This document shows, one piece after another, positions 63,006-64,000 of a stretch of 64,000 nucleotides of DNA; position 1 is the stretch's first letter; each line of letters begins with the position of its first letter. A program made the translations under genes and the position numbers. Below the pieces are notes generated by a model that was given only the letters and a program-made list of their open reading frames with translations, was not told where the DNA came from and ran no database searches. The stretch covers positions 124,001-188,000 of the forward strand of contig NZ_JAPFQN010000010.1 of NCBI RefSeq assembly GCF_026241165.1, given 5' to 3'. The DNA is from Mangrovivirga halotolerans (GTDB taxonomy: Bacteria; Bacteroidota; Bacteroidia; Cytophagales; Cyclobacteriaceae).

Positions 63006-64000
63006 CTAATTAAAGTGCTTTACCCCAATAGATTTATACATCTTTTCAGGGTTATAGATTTTTCCATCTTTAATGGTAAGTACAACTCGTCTTATATCGC
63101 TTATATTTTCTAGCGGATTGCCCTCCACAAGTATTAGATCTGCCAGCTTGCCTTCTTCAATTGAACCTAATTGATCACCATATCCAGTTACTTCAGCTGA
63201 TCTGATCGTAGCCATTTTGAGTACTTCTGATTCTGGAATACCAGCCCTGACGTAGTTTTCCAGTTCTTTATGTAACGCAAAACCAGACATCGCATCCGTT
63301 CCCGGAACAATAGTTACTCCTCCATCATAAAGAGCTTTGATCATTTCTAATAACTTATCGTAGGATTGTTTGTATTGCAACTCTTTCTCTTCAGGTATCG
63401 GTAGTCCTCCGGAATAAAATCCTCTTCTAATCTGTATAGGTAATCGATCAAGTATCTCTACAAATTGTGGATTAGGCTCTCCGACTTTACTAGTCAGCAT
63501 TCTTTCAAAAATTCCAACTGTCGGATCAACTACGATATTTTTTGTTTTGAGTAGAGATATGAATGATTGAAATTCTTCACCCTCGGTATCAATCGTATGC
63601 GCCAGTTCCCCAATCATAGAAAACCGGAGTGGAGTTCTGGTATCAATTGTATCTGGCATGAAATTAAGCGCAATCATATTTATGTGCTGGATTTCATTGT
63701 ACCCGTCTAAAACAGCCTGTTCTGCATGCATATAGGCTGGAATGTGTCCTGAAACTCGCAAACCTAATTCATGTGCTCTGTCTGCAAGAGGCTTTACCCA
63801 TGTCGGATCTATTGAACTATAGAGTTTGATTTGATGATAGTTATTTTCTTTATAGTAATCAATTGCTTCGAGTCCTTCTTCCAGTGAACTGACTATTTTA
63901 CCACTCGGTCCTGCATATGGTCCTGCCTGATCTATAAAGCCACTCATTATCAGGATCCTTGGGCCTAAGACGGTGTTTTGATTAAAATCATTTTTTACTT
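63006..64000 (-). CDS. Amidohydrolase-family protein, 5' end outside window
   Basis: The reading frame stays open to the right edge (the part before the ATG at 63947 continues as NQNTVLGPRILIMSGF), so the true start lies outside the window. The visible 331 residues include LRVSGHIPAYMHAEQAVLDG, then VDPTVGIFER, VTIVPGTDAMSGFALHKEL (a metal-ligand Asp region) and the C-terminal LADLILVEGNPLENISDIR typical of amidohydrolases. It is most like the imidazolonepropionase/secreted amidohydrolase branch. Substrate is unknown. Confidence 0.85.
   Translation of the reverse strand, partial: VKNDFNQNTVLGPRILIMSGFIDQAGPYAGPSGKIVSSLEEGLEAIDYYKENNYHQIKLYSSIDPTWVKPLADRAHELGLRVSGHIPAYMHAEQAVLDGYNEIQHINMIALNFMPDTIDTRTPLRFSMIGELAHTIDTEGEEFQSFISLLKTKNIVVDPTVGIFERMLTSKVGEPNPQFVEILDRLPIQIRRGFYSGGLPIPEEKELQYKQSYDKLLEMIKALYDGGVTIVPGTDAMSGFALHKELENYVRAGIPESEVLKMATIRSAEVTGYGDQLGSIEEGKLADLILVEGNPLENISDIRRVVLTIKDGKIYNPEKMYKSIGVKHFN

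Overview
The window is an AT-rich chromosomal segment that I read as a member of the Bacteroidota, probably a free-living Cytophagales-type organism. This is an inference. It rests on the many small lipoproteins with a Cys lipobox, the scarcity of Shine-Dalgarno sequences, one clean TTTG-N20-TAnnTTTG promoter of the Bacteroidota type, and gene families such as DUF4397-like, DUF2975/XRE, ECF sigma with YCII, and a Pif1-like helicase with a C-terminal HTH. I see no rRNA, tRNA, CRISPR array, phage, insertion sequence or integrase gene.

Layout. 1-18.9 kb is mixed housekeeping: a secreted Xaa-Pro aminopeptidase (cut by the left edge), a lipoprotein cytochrome c, a Dcp-type M3 peptidase, a dienoyl-CoA isomerase, a DoxX/glutathione peroxidase operon, an APC permease, a MoxR/VWA pair, an FNT-type transporter, a DUF1643 protein, a membrane-tethered XRE regulator, a decayed gene and a methyltransferase. 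19.5-26.7 kb is a tightly overlapping thiamine operon under a TPP riboswitch: thiS, thiC, a ThiE/TenI paralogue, thiD, thiE, thiG, thiH and a thiF-rhodanese fusion. It encodes both the pyrimidine (ThiC, ThiD) and thiazole (ThiS, ThiF, ThiG, ThiH) branches and their coupling (ThiE).

26.8-46.9 kb is almost all on the minus strand: a Pif1-like helicase, small lipoproteins, stress or detoxification type enzymes (MDR dehydrogenase, VOC, MBL hydrolase, gamma-glutamylcyclotransferase-like), Crp/Fnr and XRE regulators, five acyltransferase-type proteins (four GNAT, one FemAB-like), a seven-repeat secreted WD40 protein overlapping a GT39 membrane glycosyltransferase, an AidB-like acyl-CoA dehydrogenase and a cyclase/formamidase-type hydrolase.

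46.9-53.2 kb is the most unusual part. Unrelated small genes of mostly unknown function lie on one strand. Most carry, near the 3' end, a degenerate copy of one of two intergenic repeat families (R1 and R2), and whole spacers look like diverged copies of each other. This cassette-like layout is the best candidate for something undescribed.

53.2-64 kb holds a GT2 glycosyltransferase, an AI-2E family transporter, a second decayed gene, a haloalkane-dehalogenase-like hydrolase beside a Crp/Fnr regulator with a perfect 10-bp-arm palindrome between them, a serine beta-lactamase-like hydrolase, a SnoaL-like protein with a 57-residue companion, an ECF sigma/YCII pair, and an amidohydrolase cut by the right edge. 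Regulatory signals seen include several strong hairpin terminators, two palindromes upstream of XRE genes, and a palindrome in front of the DoxX/GPx operon.
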